DNA from: Styela clava
Lineage: Eukaryota; Chordata; Ascidiacea; Stolidobranchia; Styelidae
Direction of reading: 5' to 3'
Assembly: GCF_964204865.1 (NCBI RefSeq)
Contig: NC_135257.1
Location: 868,001-932,000 of the forward strand
Length of the DNA stretch: 64,000 nt
In this document: positions 13,465 through 24,700 of the stretch, piece after piece
Layout of the letters: each line of letters begins with the position of its first letter
How positions within the stretch are numbered: the first letter of the stretch is position 1
Translations under genes and position numbers: made by a program
The notes under the pieces: generated by a model
Told to the model about the DNA's origin: nothing
Seen by the model: only the letters and a program-made list of their open reading frames with translations
The model's database searches: none

Positions 13465-14283
13465 TGTCACTTTTGGGACCCGGAAATGATAAGTCGATTT
13501 GCCAGACTCGTTTTATTGAAAGTATTCAAAACGGTTGACTAAAATACATATGAAATAATTAGCACCAAATAAATCAAAGACAAATGATACAGAATATAAA
13601 ACTAATACTTACACAAAACAACTCCATATAACAGCATAGTCCCAAAACGACAGATATACAACCAAGGTAAAAGAGTAACTATAAATGCAATACAATACAA
13701 GCTGTAGACATGCAAATATCATAATGTTATATCGAACGATTCGAAATACAGTATAAAAGGAGACTACTGAATGAATTCAAACTTCAACGCTATAAAGGCG
13801 ATGTAATCTTGGACTGCCATAACAAGAAATGAAATCCTAAACTGCTACCACCAGAAATGCAATCTTAAACATCTTGCTGAGCTTAGGGGACGATAATAAA
13901 ATAAATACGTAAAACGGTTCCATTACATTTGAACCCACGTACATTTGAACCCATGACAATTGCACCTGTATGCTATTGCACATATGGATTTTTTTTTGTT
14001 TCACGGATAGTTAAACCCATACTAACCCTAACCCATGGGTTTTAGCACCCGCATATAGATTGAACCCGTGGATATACGCATGGGTTCAAATGTACGTGGG
14101 TTCAAATGTACGGTCACCACGTAAAACGATAACACGTGAAAGAGAAAAATGCGACACGTCGAATACGAGAAAACAACACAGTAATGATGACGACGACGAG
14201 ATAGCGATAATCATCGCGATGACGATGTACAACTGAAGGAATCCTAACTAAACTAAACTTTAGGACCACACAGACTGCCGACA
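13465..14283 (-). repeat. BEL 5' LTR (819 bp, with a MITE inside)
   Basis: This is the right-hand, 5' LTR. Without the MITE (203 bp) and its 9-bp target duplication, and allowing for 38 extra bases at 13761-13798, it is 569 bp, the same as the 3' LTR. It ends at 14283, directly before the second CCCGG. Confidence 0.95.
13916..14118. mobile_element. 203-bp MITE inside the BEL LTR
   Basis: The element starts GGTTCCATTACATTTGAACC and ends in the inverse of GGTGACCGTACATTTGAACC. It is flanked by the exact 9-bp repeat ACGTAAAAC (13907-13915 and 14119-14127), which is single-copy at the same site in the other LTR. Each arm holds two tandem units of ACATTTGAACCCA(C/T)G. The centre has a T-rich run and CTAACCCTAACCC. 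There is no coding capacity. A GG terminus with an 8-9-bp duplication would suit Merlin, and 9 bp would also suit a Mutator-like parent; the superfamily is not proven. Confidence 0.9.
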
Positions 14284-14288
14284 CCCGG

Positions 14289-14450
14289 CGCTCAACGTCA
14301 CCACTCACCAATATTTTAAGTTTTGGCCAATTGTGATGAACAGTAGCATGTGTTTGATCTGGATGATGCCTATAACATCTGTCAAACCTAATTCTGTGAA
14401 TATTGATGTCTTCTTTCGCTATCCAAATCATGTACTTCACGCGATTTTAT
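14289..14450 (-). mobile_element. Upstream part of the same LINE, split off by the BEL insertion
   Basis: Directly beyond the second CCCGG the - strand reads through an open stretch with KEDINIHRIRFDRCYR, which resembles the RNA-binding/esterase-like ORF1 of LINEs (the usual form is D-I-x-F-D-R-x-H-R). This would lie 5' of the endonuclease piece at 6627-6902, so it is probably the interrupted LINE. The identification rests on a short motif. Confidence 0.45.
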
Positions 14451-17400
14451 GTAGGCCAGTGTTTTAGTAGGTTACAAAATGACTTGCACAATTTATCTCA
14501 AAATAGGGAAAAGTTTTATTTTTTATTGGAAATGACATAAATACGGGCCTCGTAGCAATACCAGCTTTACTGGACAACACTTAACTTTTTTTCGGTCCAC
14601 CACAACTTCATTAGTCGCGCGTCCGACCAGAATAACTAGTTACTCGATTGCATGACTGATAACTTTCGTATATTTTGCCAGACAGACTTTCAACATACGC
14701 ATGAGCATCTGGACCTGAGAAAATTTTGAATGGTTCTAAAATAGTACTTAGCAATAAAATCTCAGCTCCAGTAGGAGTCCATAATTTAAACATCTCATTC
14801 AAAAATTTTGTCAACAAAGTTGCGAATTTATTTGACAAGCATTAATTAAAAAACATTTGTAACTTTTTTATAGTGGGCAGGCCCTCACTTACTTCATCAT
14901 TTTTGAATACCAAAAAGAATAGGTTTCTTATATATATATTTTGATAGACCTGTTAAATAATCCATGTTCTTGTAGAAGATTACTTGCTTGCTGAAATATT
15001 AAAGTTTGTTATTGGCTTAATTTTAAGTAAAATTTTTAATATCTCTATGTTTATCGGAATTTTCCAAAATACGTTTTATCTATATCTATTCCAGTAGAGC
15101 GCCCATGAAACTATCCCGATCTGTGAACAATTTCGATACCAGGATAACACATTGCGTAATTTCTTTGGAACTTATTACGCCAGACTTCGGTTAACCGGAT
15201 AATTTTACTCGGTTAACGTTTAAAGTGTTTTCCCCGAAATTCTCAGCCCTACTAAATTGAACCTCCTTAGTGACAACGGAGCTGTCAATAAGTTGTTTTC
15301 TGGTTACTTAGAAGGTAGAACTAAATTTGTGTGGTCGGCTGGTAGCAAGGGTGTCTGTAGGTGTGCGTCGAGGCTCAGTTCTAAGTATCAATATCAATGA
15401 TACAACCAACCAATGCTTTAATTTAAATAACCTTTCAACGACAATATCGCTACGTCCTCCGCAACACAAAGCTCATAAGCACGGAACAAATAGTTAATAA
15501 GAAAAACCTTGTACTTATTTCGAAATTTCTTCTCCCAATGACTATATATTGACTACCTGTAACTAGATCAAGTATCTTTAAGTAACTTGAAATAGTGAAA
15601 TAAATTGTCAAGTGCGCGATGACTAACCAGCAGGTAGGTTGTCAAGAGGTGTTGGTTCAATGAACTTATTTATTTTGAATCTTTGTAATTTTCCATTCAT
15701 GAATGTTTCTGCTTCCGGTTCGAGCAAAAATAAAACACGAACAACCATAAGCCATTAATTGGATTGTTGATACATGAAGCAAATGGGGATCAGCCTAAGA
15801 CAAGGCGGGCAAAGTTTTTTACAAGAGCCGCATCAGGAAAAGTACTTTTTTTTCATAGTTACATTTGGTTGAAATTTAATGTGTAATATATCCAATGGTG
15901 GGCTTCAAAATTTTAAGAACAGGTTTACTTTTGTATCGAATTCTCTCCTTATTTCAGAAAATATATGTCGGTCACTAAACGTGCATGGTAATGCACTAAC
16001 ATGCATTAACATGACACGCTTCACGTAAACCAAATATATATATAACTTGTAAAAACGAATTATAACACTAGTTGTCAGCTGCGTTGTACGTACCCCATTT
16101 GCTGCTGTCTAACCATTTTTTTAGAGGTTTGAAATCCCTCGATGAATAAAAGTCTTTAAATATAATATTGCACTTTGTTGTCAGTACACGGCTGTAGTTA
16201 CCCTGAAATCAAGAATGTTGTGGTCATTCCAAAATATAGTCCGTTTCTGTAGAGGTCGGGTAAATGGCATTTGTGACAATACTATCCTATACTTTTAATC
16301 TATAGTGATATCGGAATATGAATTATATAGAAATATATTGCGCCAACATAATTATGCCTTCTCAATACGCTACAATATGTCTATCAAATTTACTGTCGAA
16401 GATTTTTTTATCGGATTTAGGGTCAATGTGCGAACATCGTCACGATGTCGAACATTACTTTAAATAGCAACAGAAATAAACATAAGGGCTTTGCACAAAA
16501 GTAACGTTTTTGGGTAAACAATTCAAACAAAAGATTCTATAATCATTTTGGGAGGATAACTTACTACAAAGCCTAACAAAGAGAGCCCGCGGGTGGGCTG
16601 CGTGTCTCTTCTGTAACTTCTATTATGTATACAGACTGTCGTGTAGAAGTACTTCGTGGTAGACAAAATTCTGTAATGAATTTATTGCATTCTCCTTGAA
16701 AATGAAGAACGTACCAACACGACCGATATAGTTCGAGCAACACACGGGTTACAGATACACTTATTTATTTTTTCAGATCATGGTTTACAGAGCGAATTGC
16801 GAAATGACGTTGCGCTATTTGAATGGCCAATATTTAGATTCAGTATATACATAAAAGTATCTATTGCTTTCCTACGACAGTGTTTGTATGGAAACGGCAG
16901 TCAATTATCAAGACAGACGATTTAGTGCGGTTGAAGTGTATGGGTTATTTAAATATTATTTCTATGAAATGATATTGGTTATAAAGAGCTTTTCAATGTC
17001 TGCCTAATTGAGACTCAAGGTTAAGGAAACACACATCGAGCGTTGGCTATTGTATCAAGTAGGAAGATTATTAGTTTATTGTAACTCAAACATTGTCTAC
17101 GCGATGGTACTTAATTTTATAGAAGTATGCGGATTGTAAAATTATGTAACAACAATATTTTGTGTTGTTATATTCGGATGCCTATTTTCAGATGTACGCA
17201 GAAGCGTACGCATGTTTTTGAACCTAGACAAGCAGTGTATTGAGAAATATTTTATGATACTGAGCAGGACGGCAACATACACTTCTCTTCTTCCTTGGAG
17301 ATTATTAAATTGGCAGGTGGCAGGGTTGGATCAAATCATGTACTCATATATGAATCGTTTTACTGCGTTTCGCGCAACTTACAAGTGATTTTTCCTAGCA

Positions 17401-17878
17401 TATGTACGATATTGGTCCAAAGACTCTTATATACTGAATCAGGGGGAATAATAGTAATCAAAAATACGTTCTCCAGATGCTTTGTTGAACATATTATAAA
17501 GTAGGCGTGATTGAAAAAGGCATCTAAAGTGGGTGCCGAAACCCAAGGTCATATAAGCATACATGGTGAGCTTTAATTTAGTCAGCACACAAGATATAAC
17601 TTATCTAATTGACTACGGTAATTTACTTACTTTTTCAATAGAAAATTCAAGTCAAATTTGTTGAAGAAGCAAGCAAAAGATTGTTAAAATTATCTGCCTC
17701 CCTTCGAAGTAAATTAGCAATTGGCAATTTTCAACTTTGAAACATTTTTACAAGATTCTGACAACATTTGGTAAAACTATACTTTTGGCAATTAGTTCAT
17801 GAAGGCGCGTATTTTATTACAAATCTGGCATTTTTTTTTATATAAAGTTGTAGTAAGTATTCTACTTTTTATATAAAA
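14451..17878. other. Intergenic sequence, no supported gene
   Basis: No host exon chain is seen. A 76-codon - strand open stretch at 14611-14841 without an ATG, followed by AATAAA-like signals near 14510-14520 on that strand, is the only candidate and is listed as a finding. The rest is AT-rich with short palindromes such as CGGTTAACCG near 15191. Confidence 0.45.
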
Positions 17879-18790
17879 ATGGCTCCATTGCCAAGTGCTC
17901 TTCGAGGAAATTTAGCTGCGAGCGCTGAACAAGTTCTACATCGTCCTCCAATGTTTGAAAAGCATTTCAAATCGTCCAGGAATATTCAATACAAACAATT
18001 ACAAGTTGAAAGAAAATTCTCTCACTACGAACAGGTTAATTTTATTCGTGGTGATATCGCAAATGGAAGATTTTCATCGACCGACCTGTTGGTTTTAGTA
18101 AAAAACTAATTCACAATTATTAGGACTAAAAATGTTGTCCTGTTTTGTTATAAAACGTTAAGTGTCCACAGTAAAATATCGATAACCAGCTTTTAAATAT
18201 GAAGGCAATTTCTCGATTGAGCAAATTATCAGTGCAATGTTTAGTTTAGTTAGGCATTGTTCGTGTCATCATGTGTAAATGCGCATAAAGATGGTCATGG
18301 TGATCATAAAGTAATATTCCCCATTCGCCACTGTGTCAAGATGTTCAAAGTTCTTTATTGTTCAAAAACCGCGTAAACGTGATATTTTGTAATTTATATT
18401 TCCAGAAAATCTTCAGCGCGCCCATAGATAGATGCAATACAAAAATGCCAAGACGTTTGCAAACGAGGTTAGTAAATTGATGAAAACTCAAATTAAAAAG
18501 TTGGTAGATAATCATATTCATCTCATGAAAGAGGAAAGATAACAAAATGGCTCACTGATGTGGTGAGCCGTAGTATCTGTGTACCGGTTATCGATATATG
18601 GCCAGGCATAAAGTTATAGAGCAGGCTCTATTTGTCGCAATGCCCAACAGTACCAGGACACTTTGTGGGAAACTACCAGTGCTTCAACTTTTTTTTCAGC
18701 AAAGTAACACAACGCATTCCAAACTCGAGGATCGATGAAGAAAGAATAAAATGGAATGAACGACTGGCTGCTTGGTTGCAGGAAGATAAG
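17879..18790 (+). CDS. Probable first two exons of the EF-hand gene
   Basis: The ATG at 17879 opens a frame starting MAPLPSALRGNLAAS. A GT donor at 18035 (phase 0) or 18051 (phase 1) could end the exon. The second exon carries TQRIPNSRIDEERIKWNERL up to AAG|gtggct at 18790, with an acceptor at 18699 or 18704. Only donor 18051 with acceptor 18704 keeps the frame. The second exon ends in phase 0, while the next firm exon (19631) needs phase 2, so a small exon between them is probably missing from my model. TATATAAAA just upstream of the ATG could be a core promoter or chance. Confidence 0.5.
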
Positions 18791-21700
18791 GTGGCTCTTT
18801 ATTTTTATAATTTGTCTTGTTACCTTAATAAACACATCGTTGAACTTTTTCTCAATAATTGTATTGCTTCTAGACGCCATCGCTTGAATATATCAAGATA
18901 AGCGATCAATGTACTCCAATTGAAAAGCAGCTATATTACTGCTCTGCATGCCATGAATTTTTTCATCTAAATTTAAAAGAAAGAACAAAAAGAATTGCTT
19001 GCCCCAGGTACTTTTTTATTTTGGTGAAGGTACAAAATTTCATTATAATATAAATTCCCTAGAACCACTTTAACGCTTGGATTTTGCAAATTCAACACAA
19101 CGATTGAAAACAATAATTGTCTATTGTTACACTATTTAAAACAGAATGTGCAACCTTTACTACACGAGGGACAGCTACAAATAACTGGATGACACCGCGG
19201 GCCGCACCTTTACTTAACATGGGTAGTTGCAGACACAAAAGTTTTGGGTATTGATCTTGTGACATGCGTTGTTCGCTTTGCACAAGCTCAGATATAAGTA
19301 TTGCAACGCAAAGAAATTAGAATTACTCGCACATACAAGATTAAATGAAAAACTCGTTTTGCTGGCCGGACACCATTCAAAAGTGGCGCTTCTCCGCGGG
19401 TCGCACAAGTTTTCCTTGTCCGCCCCATTTGGTCCGCGGGCTGGAGGTTGCGCACTTCTGATTTAAACATTCGACATTACGCCGTATACTGGAAAAAAAT
19501 ATTGTTTTATAAATCATAAGTAACAATACGCGAAATAAATGAAGAAAGAACAGCGTTTAGATATTTGCGACCTCCAGATTCATTCATGCAACATTCAAAT
19601 GTAGAACTTGTGTCTCTATTTCTATTGCAGATTTAAACACCATGGTGAAGACCATGTACGACCAGTTACTATTAAGACGTCAAAAAGACGAATCAGCAAG
19701 CGACCCCCATTAGTCGCCCAAGATCCGTTTGGGAATAGACAGAATTTGAATATTCCTTCACTGCAACCGCCTAACCTTTTCAAACGACAACCAATGAAAG
19801 GTAGTACGAATACATGTGTATAAACGCAAATAAAGTATTTAAAATACACAGGTGTGAATCATAGTATCCTCTGATACTCATCGACGGATAAAGCAACCAG
19901 TTTTTTAAATGCCGTGTATTGCTATTTTTAATGATTTAAAATGTTTTATGACCAGAGTTGAAGATTATTTACAAGTTAACAAAAAATAACATAAGAAAGT
20001 CAAAAACCAACATCCTTATTCATGCAGAATATAACATAAAAATATACCATGAACTATCCTGCACACGCATGTTATTGTAATCTAATAAAAATTAACAAGA
20101 CGATCCAATTTTTTCGTTTCATTCAGTTGTTGTCGATGTACCTCGATTACCAAGTCTTACGAAAACAACCGCCAGTGAAAAGACAGTGTCTCCTAGAACG
20201 ATCTCAAGAAAAGGCGATAAATCTCCAGGTCGTTCTTCAGAGGATATCGAAAATACCAAGCCAATAGAGCGGAAACCGTATGTACATTTATTTGTTCCAG
20301 GAATGAATTTGAGAAAATCTATTTTGTATTATGTGCAATTCAATTGGTACAACAGTAGCTGTGATATAATTTCACGCCACCGTTTTTCAGCTTCAACCTT
20401 TTCACTTAAAAAATCGTACTTGATTAAGCTAGCAAACAATTATAACACATCATGTATTTTTGTGAAACATGGGTTATTAGCTTGATGTAGCTAAAAGTGA
20501 GCTTATGTTGATTATATGTATTTAAACTCTCTTTTCGGATTTTTTCCCTGGGAACAAGCTTTCACCCCTTTCATTCATATATGGATTCCTCAATTCACAG
20601 GTCACCCGTGATACTGCCTAATATTTTCCAGTCACCAGCAGCATACAGTGAGTACGAAAATTTACAATTAGAAATTAATCAAACGAATAAATAAGGATTG
20701 GATCTTGGATGTTATTTATTCGATACGTCATAGGCTAGAAGTACACAAATATAATATATCAGCAGTTCCCAAACTTTTTGTTCATTCGGCGCCAAATTAC
20801 CAAGGAAAACTCATGGCGCACTCACACGAAAAAAAATGCTGCCTCAATTTTGTGATCGTTAAGGTGTACTTTATGCCTTTTAAATTTATAAACATGTAGG
20901 CCTAAAGAATAAAGCACTATCAACTCTTCTTCCTCATATCTGCCTGATTTTCCTTTGAAACACTAGAAAATCACTCATGTTCGCTAAACTCGGTTTAGAA
21001 AATAAATAAACTGCAGCTCGCGGAATTGCAGCAAGTAGTGTCCACCTCTATTGTTATGTAACAGTTACGTTACAATAGAGGCAATCACTACATAACAGTT
21101 AGTAGCCTAAAGTTCTAAACAATTGGAAAGGTAATATAAATTTATTGATTTATATACACAGAATTTAAAATAAGAAACAATTAAAAATTTTTAATAACTA
21201 CAATACGTAAAATATTTAAACATATATTAGTTATGTTTATCACAATTCTGTAAATTTTCGGGGCGCACTTGGCTAATCGCCGCCGTTTAAGAACAGCCGT
21301 ATTGTATAATACGGCTTGAATACGTATTGAATACGGTGTTTTCCTGAATTCTATATTTATTGGATGTCGCCAATATTCGAATATGCGTTAGCAACTTGCC
21401 CTCTGCGAGAATAGATCTTTGTACAAGTACACCTATTCGTTTCAAAATGAATGAAGAAGCATAATAGAAAATATTTATTGGGTGGTAATATCTCAGGTAT
21501 GCGTGAAACTGAATCACCCGAGTACACACCAGTTTTGGAGTTGGAAATTTCCGAGGAACCTATCATTACTGAACAAAGTGAAGAGCCAGAGATTGATATT
21601 ACACCAATTGAAGTATCACCAGGTAATAGATGTGATCGGTTGGAAAAATGTAGTAATTTGTAGAAAAACTTGTAGGTGGGCTTTGTAGTTTCCTGCTGAA

Positions 21701-24700
21701 TATTGTAATATTAATTACGTGGCATCGCAATTTGTAGCCTACTATGAATAATATTTTGCTGCTAATATGTTCAAATTCAAGAAACTTTGAAATTAGTTTA
21801 GTGAGATCTGCATCATCCCTATGAGGGGAATCTCATAACTTAACAATTCTGTTCTTTTCTGGCCAGCACTGTAATGTTCCCTTTCATCTGGAGCAAGGAG
21901 ACTACTTTTCTCCACTTTAGTAAAGATTAATTGTTGTCGATGTCAAGTAATGATTAAATATTGGAAATATCATTCATCATATGTATAATATACCGAAGGT
22001 TCATGATAAAAAAGCATGTTCACGTTTCAATGTAGTGAATTCAATTTACCTTTTCTTTAAAAATTGCAGACCAGTGTAACTGAGCTAGAATGCAACCAGA
22101 AACCAGAACGGTTTTTACTCTGCTTAACATTTTAGAGGATGCACGGTTGATATTGACAATTGCTTGTACAGTAATACAATTTTTGATATCTACCAAATAG
22201 TAATCTGGTTACGCAGATGGCGTACATTCTTGCTGCTGGTAGTTCTTTGCATAATATACAAAATCTGGTGCTCCAGAAGTATGCGCACCAAGATGTCGCA
22301 CAACCTGAAACCTAAGCGGTACACACATACTATGTTCAGGTTGTGCGCCATCTCGGTGCGCATACTTCTGGAGGTCCCAAAATCTTGATTGTGATTCCAC
22401 AATACATCAGTAGGTCTAATAGGTTTTTAGTGAAATAATGATAATTTTCGTTACGCAGAACTTGTGGCTGAGCATGGCTTGGAAAATGCTAGTGCTTGTA
22501 TAGAAGAGTTTGATCGTAATTTCGTAGAGAACTCGTTTGATGACGTAGCATCAAACGTTGACGTAGCATCAAACGTCGCATCAGAGTTTTGTGATGTAGG
22601 ATCGATTGAGAATGATGAAGCAAAATTATCTGATATCGACGAAGAAGAGATGTTTGAATCGCAAATAGAAAATGACGCCGATGTTAATGGATACTTCACT
22701 GGTACATCAATGTTTCGAACTGTCAAAATTAATTTATTCAGTCCCTCAAACCTACAGTATCAACCGCAATATGATATTACGTAAATATTTAAATAAACAA
22801 ATAAATATTAAACCTATGCACTGCCAAGAATTCACTATACCTTGTGCATACTTTGATTATTGCATATCATTGACCACTGAAATTTTTTTAATTTGCAGAT
22901 TATTGTTGCTAGAATTTAGTTCTTAAACTATTTGTATATATCTAGCAATTTTCGAGTGTCTGTTAAACTTGCATAAGATGGATAATAAGATGGATAAATA
23001 AGATGGAAGTATTTATCAGGTTTTGACTGAACTTATTGACCAAATGAAAGCGACAAAAAATCTGAATCTTCTATCTAGCGTCAGCACTGAGGAAGCTTTC
23101 AAAGTGTTATTTAGTCATTCTGACCCCTTATGGAGCACCAAAATAAATTGTTTGCCCTATTAGTCTACCCACTCGCATCAACCCATTTTGATATTTTATT
23201 TGTATATATAAAGAGCACAATATGAAAAAGTTTTTATGCTCTGTTTCATATTTCCAGACACAGATATTGAACTTGATATCCGATCTCCCAGTATTACGTC
23301 ACAACAAGAAAGCCAGGAAAGTAAATCTCCGCCAGGTAAGTCAATCCGTAGTTAACGAAGCGCTCGATGTATGAGACTATGTCACTAACCGTGAAACTAT
23401 CAAATTACAATAGGAGCCCTGGTTTAGTCTTATCCACGATGTTAGTTGTAACGAAAACAAAGTTTTTGGAAAACCATACCTGGATAATCAACCCATCCAT
23501 CTGCATTCATGGCCATATTCAGTGGGCCAGATTTTGAACGTTGACGGAAAGACCGATGTATATTTGCCTGTATCCCCGGAGTATAATGCTATCAAAGTCC
23601 GGATCTTTAGTACAACGCCCCCGCCACCGCTCAAACTAAAATTAGTGATTACTGTATTCAGTTAGGATGAAGGCTAGGAATGCAGATTGCGCTGCAAATC
23701 AAATCCTAACCCAAACTTGGACTAATTAGTAATTTGTTATGTTAAAACGTGGCATGGGTGCTTTTCTCAAATCTCACATTTTTGGTATTAGTGGTGGGGG
23801 CTTTGTACAAAAGATCCCAAAGCCCTACAACAACACATGCTCGTGGTAACATGCAAGGCGGAACAAAAGATTCGCATAGCCTATGCTAAAAAGTAAAAAA
23901 AAATACGAAAAGCATTGATTGAATTGGGTCGAGTCTTTGATGTGGTACGCACACAGGGAATTGATTTTCCCTCAGTTTAAATAACTAACTGATCGCTTCT
24001 GTTTACGAGCAGTCATTCTCCTTTTATACGTGGTTGTTACATTATGTTACACTACGTACTTATGAGTTTATTATACCAAACTCCTATGACATCATAAATA
24101 ATTTTTTACACTGGTTGTTGAATTTTGGCAACTTGTGAAAAGGGTAAACAGAATCCGAAAAAGAGCAGTCCTAAGAAATGAGCCTGGTTTGACTCATCTC
24201 AAAACCACATGTACGACCTCTGAAATTTCATTCAATGCTAATAATCAGGCTAGAATCTAGAATAAATCTAATCAAGTGAATACCCATAATTAACTTCGAC
24301 GGTGTTTTATTATTTATTCTACAAATATGATGCTTTTAATGATATTAAGTTTAGTTTACATAAGCGTTATGTCCAACTCCGCATTGAAAAGCTCATACTG
24401 CAATCACTCATATTCAAACGACAAATATAAACATCAAAGAGCGTCCACCAACATCTGCCCCAAATCATTCAAACTAAAAGACGTGCAAAATAGTGTAATA
24501 CATGACAACATTTTCATATCAATCATATGTATATATAATATATATTATGTTTTTGACCCTAGCAGTGCGACCCCGACCTCCTCCACCAGATTTGCCAACA
24601 TTTCGCATGAAAGAATCTCCAGAATTCCAAGATTTCGAAAAGAAAGCCAAGCCACGAATTCAACGACGACAAGCGATGTTATTGCCAACGTCTAAGCCAG

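Larger units (their letters stand above)
6908..14283 (-). mobile_element. BEL/Pao LTR retrotransposon, complete in structure, coding broken
   Basis: The element is bounded by two LTRs (6908-7476 and 13465-14283) that begin TGTCAC and end GCCGACA on the + strand, and is flanked by the 5-bp direct repeat CCCGG at 6903-6907 and 14284-14288. The coding order on the - strand is gag, protease, reverse transcriptase, RNase H, integrase, which is the BEL/Pao order; the gag carries the family-typical FSG-PLEWP-FI segment. Its 5' LTR is the right-hand one. Coding frames change at least six times, so it cannot make a full polyprotein. No primer-binding site starting TGG is visible just inside the 5' LTR. 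A short G-rich tract, ATGGGGTGGC on the - strand, precedes the 3' LTR and may be the polypurine tract. Confidence 0.95.

Noticed and set aside
14114-14440. 108-codon - strand open frame crossing the LTR border
   Set aside because: It is a chance fusion of the LINE fragment with LTR sequence across the target duplication, not a gene.
22070-22140. Possible extra exon of the EF-hand gene after an acceptor-like TTGCAG at 22065-22070
   Set aside because: In the required phase it meets a stop after four codons; the exon at 22459 fits the phase instead.
24327-24695. 122-codon + strand open frame
   Set aside because: Its second half is the wrong-frame reading of the exon at 24566-24700.
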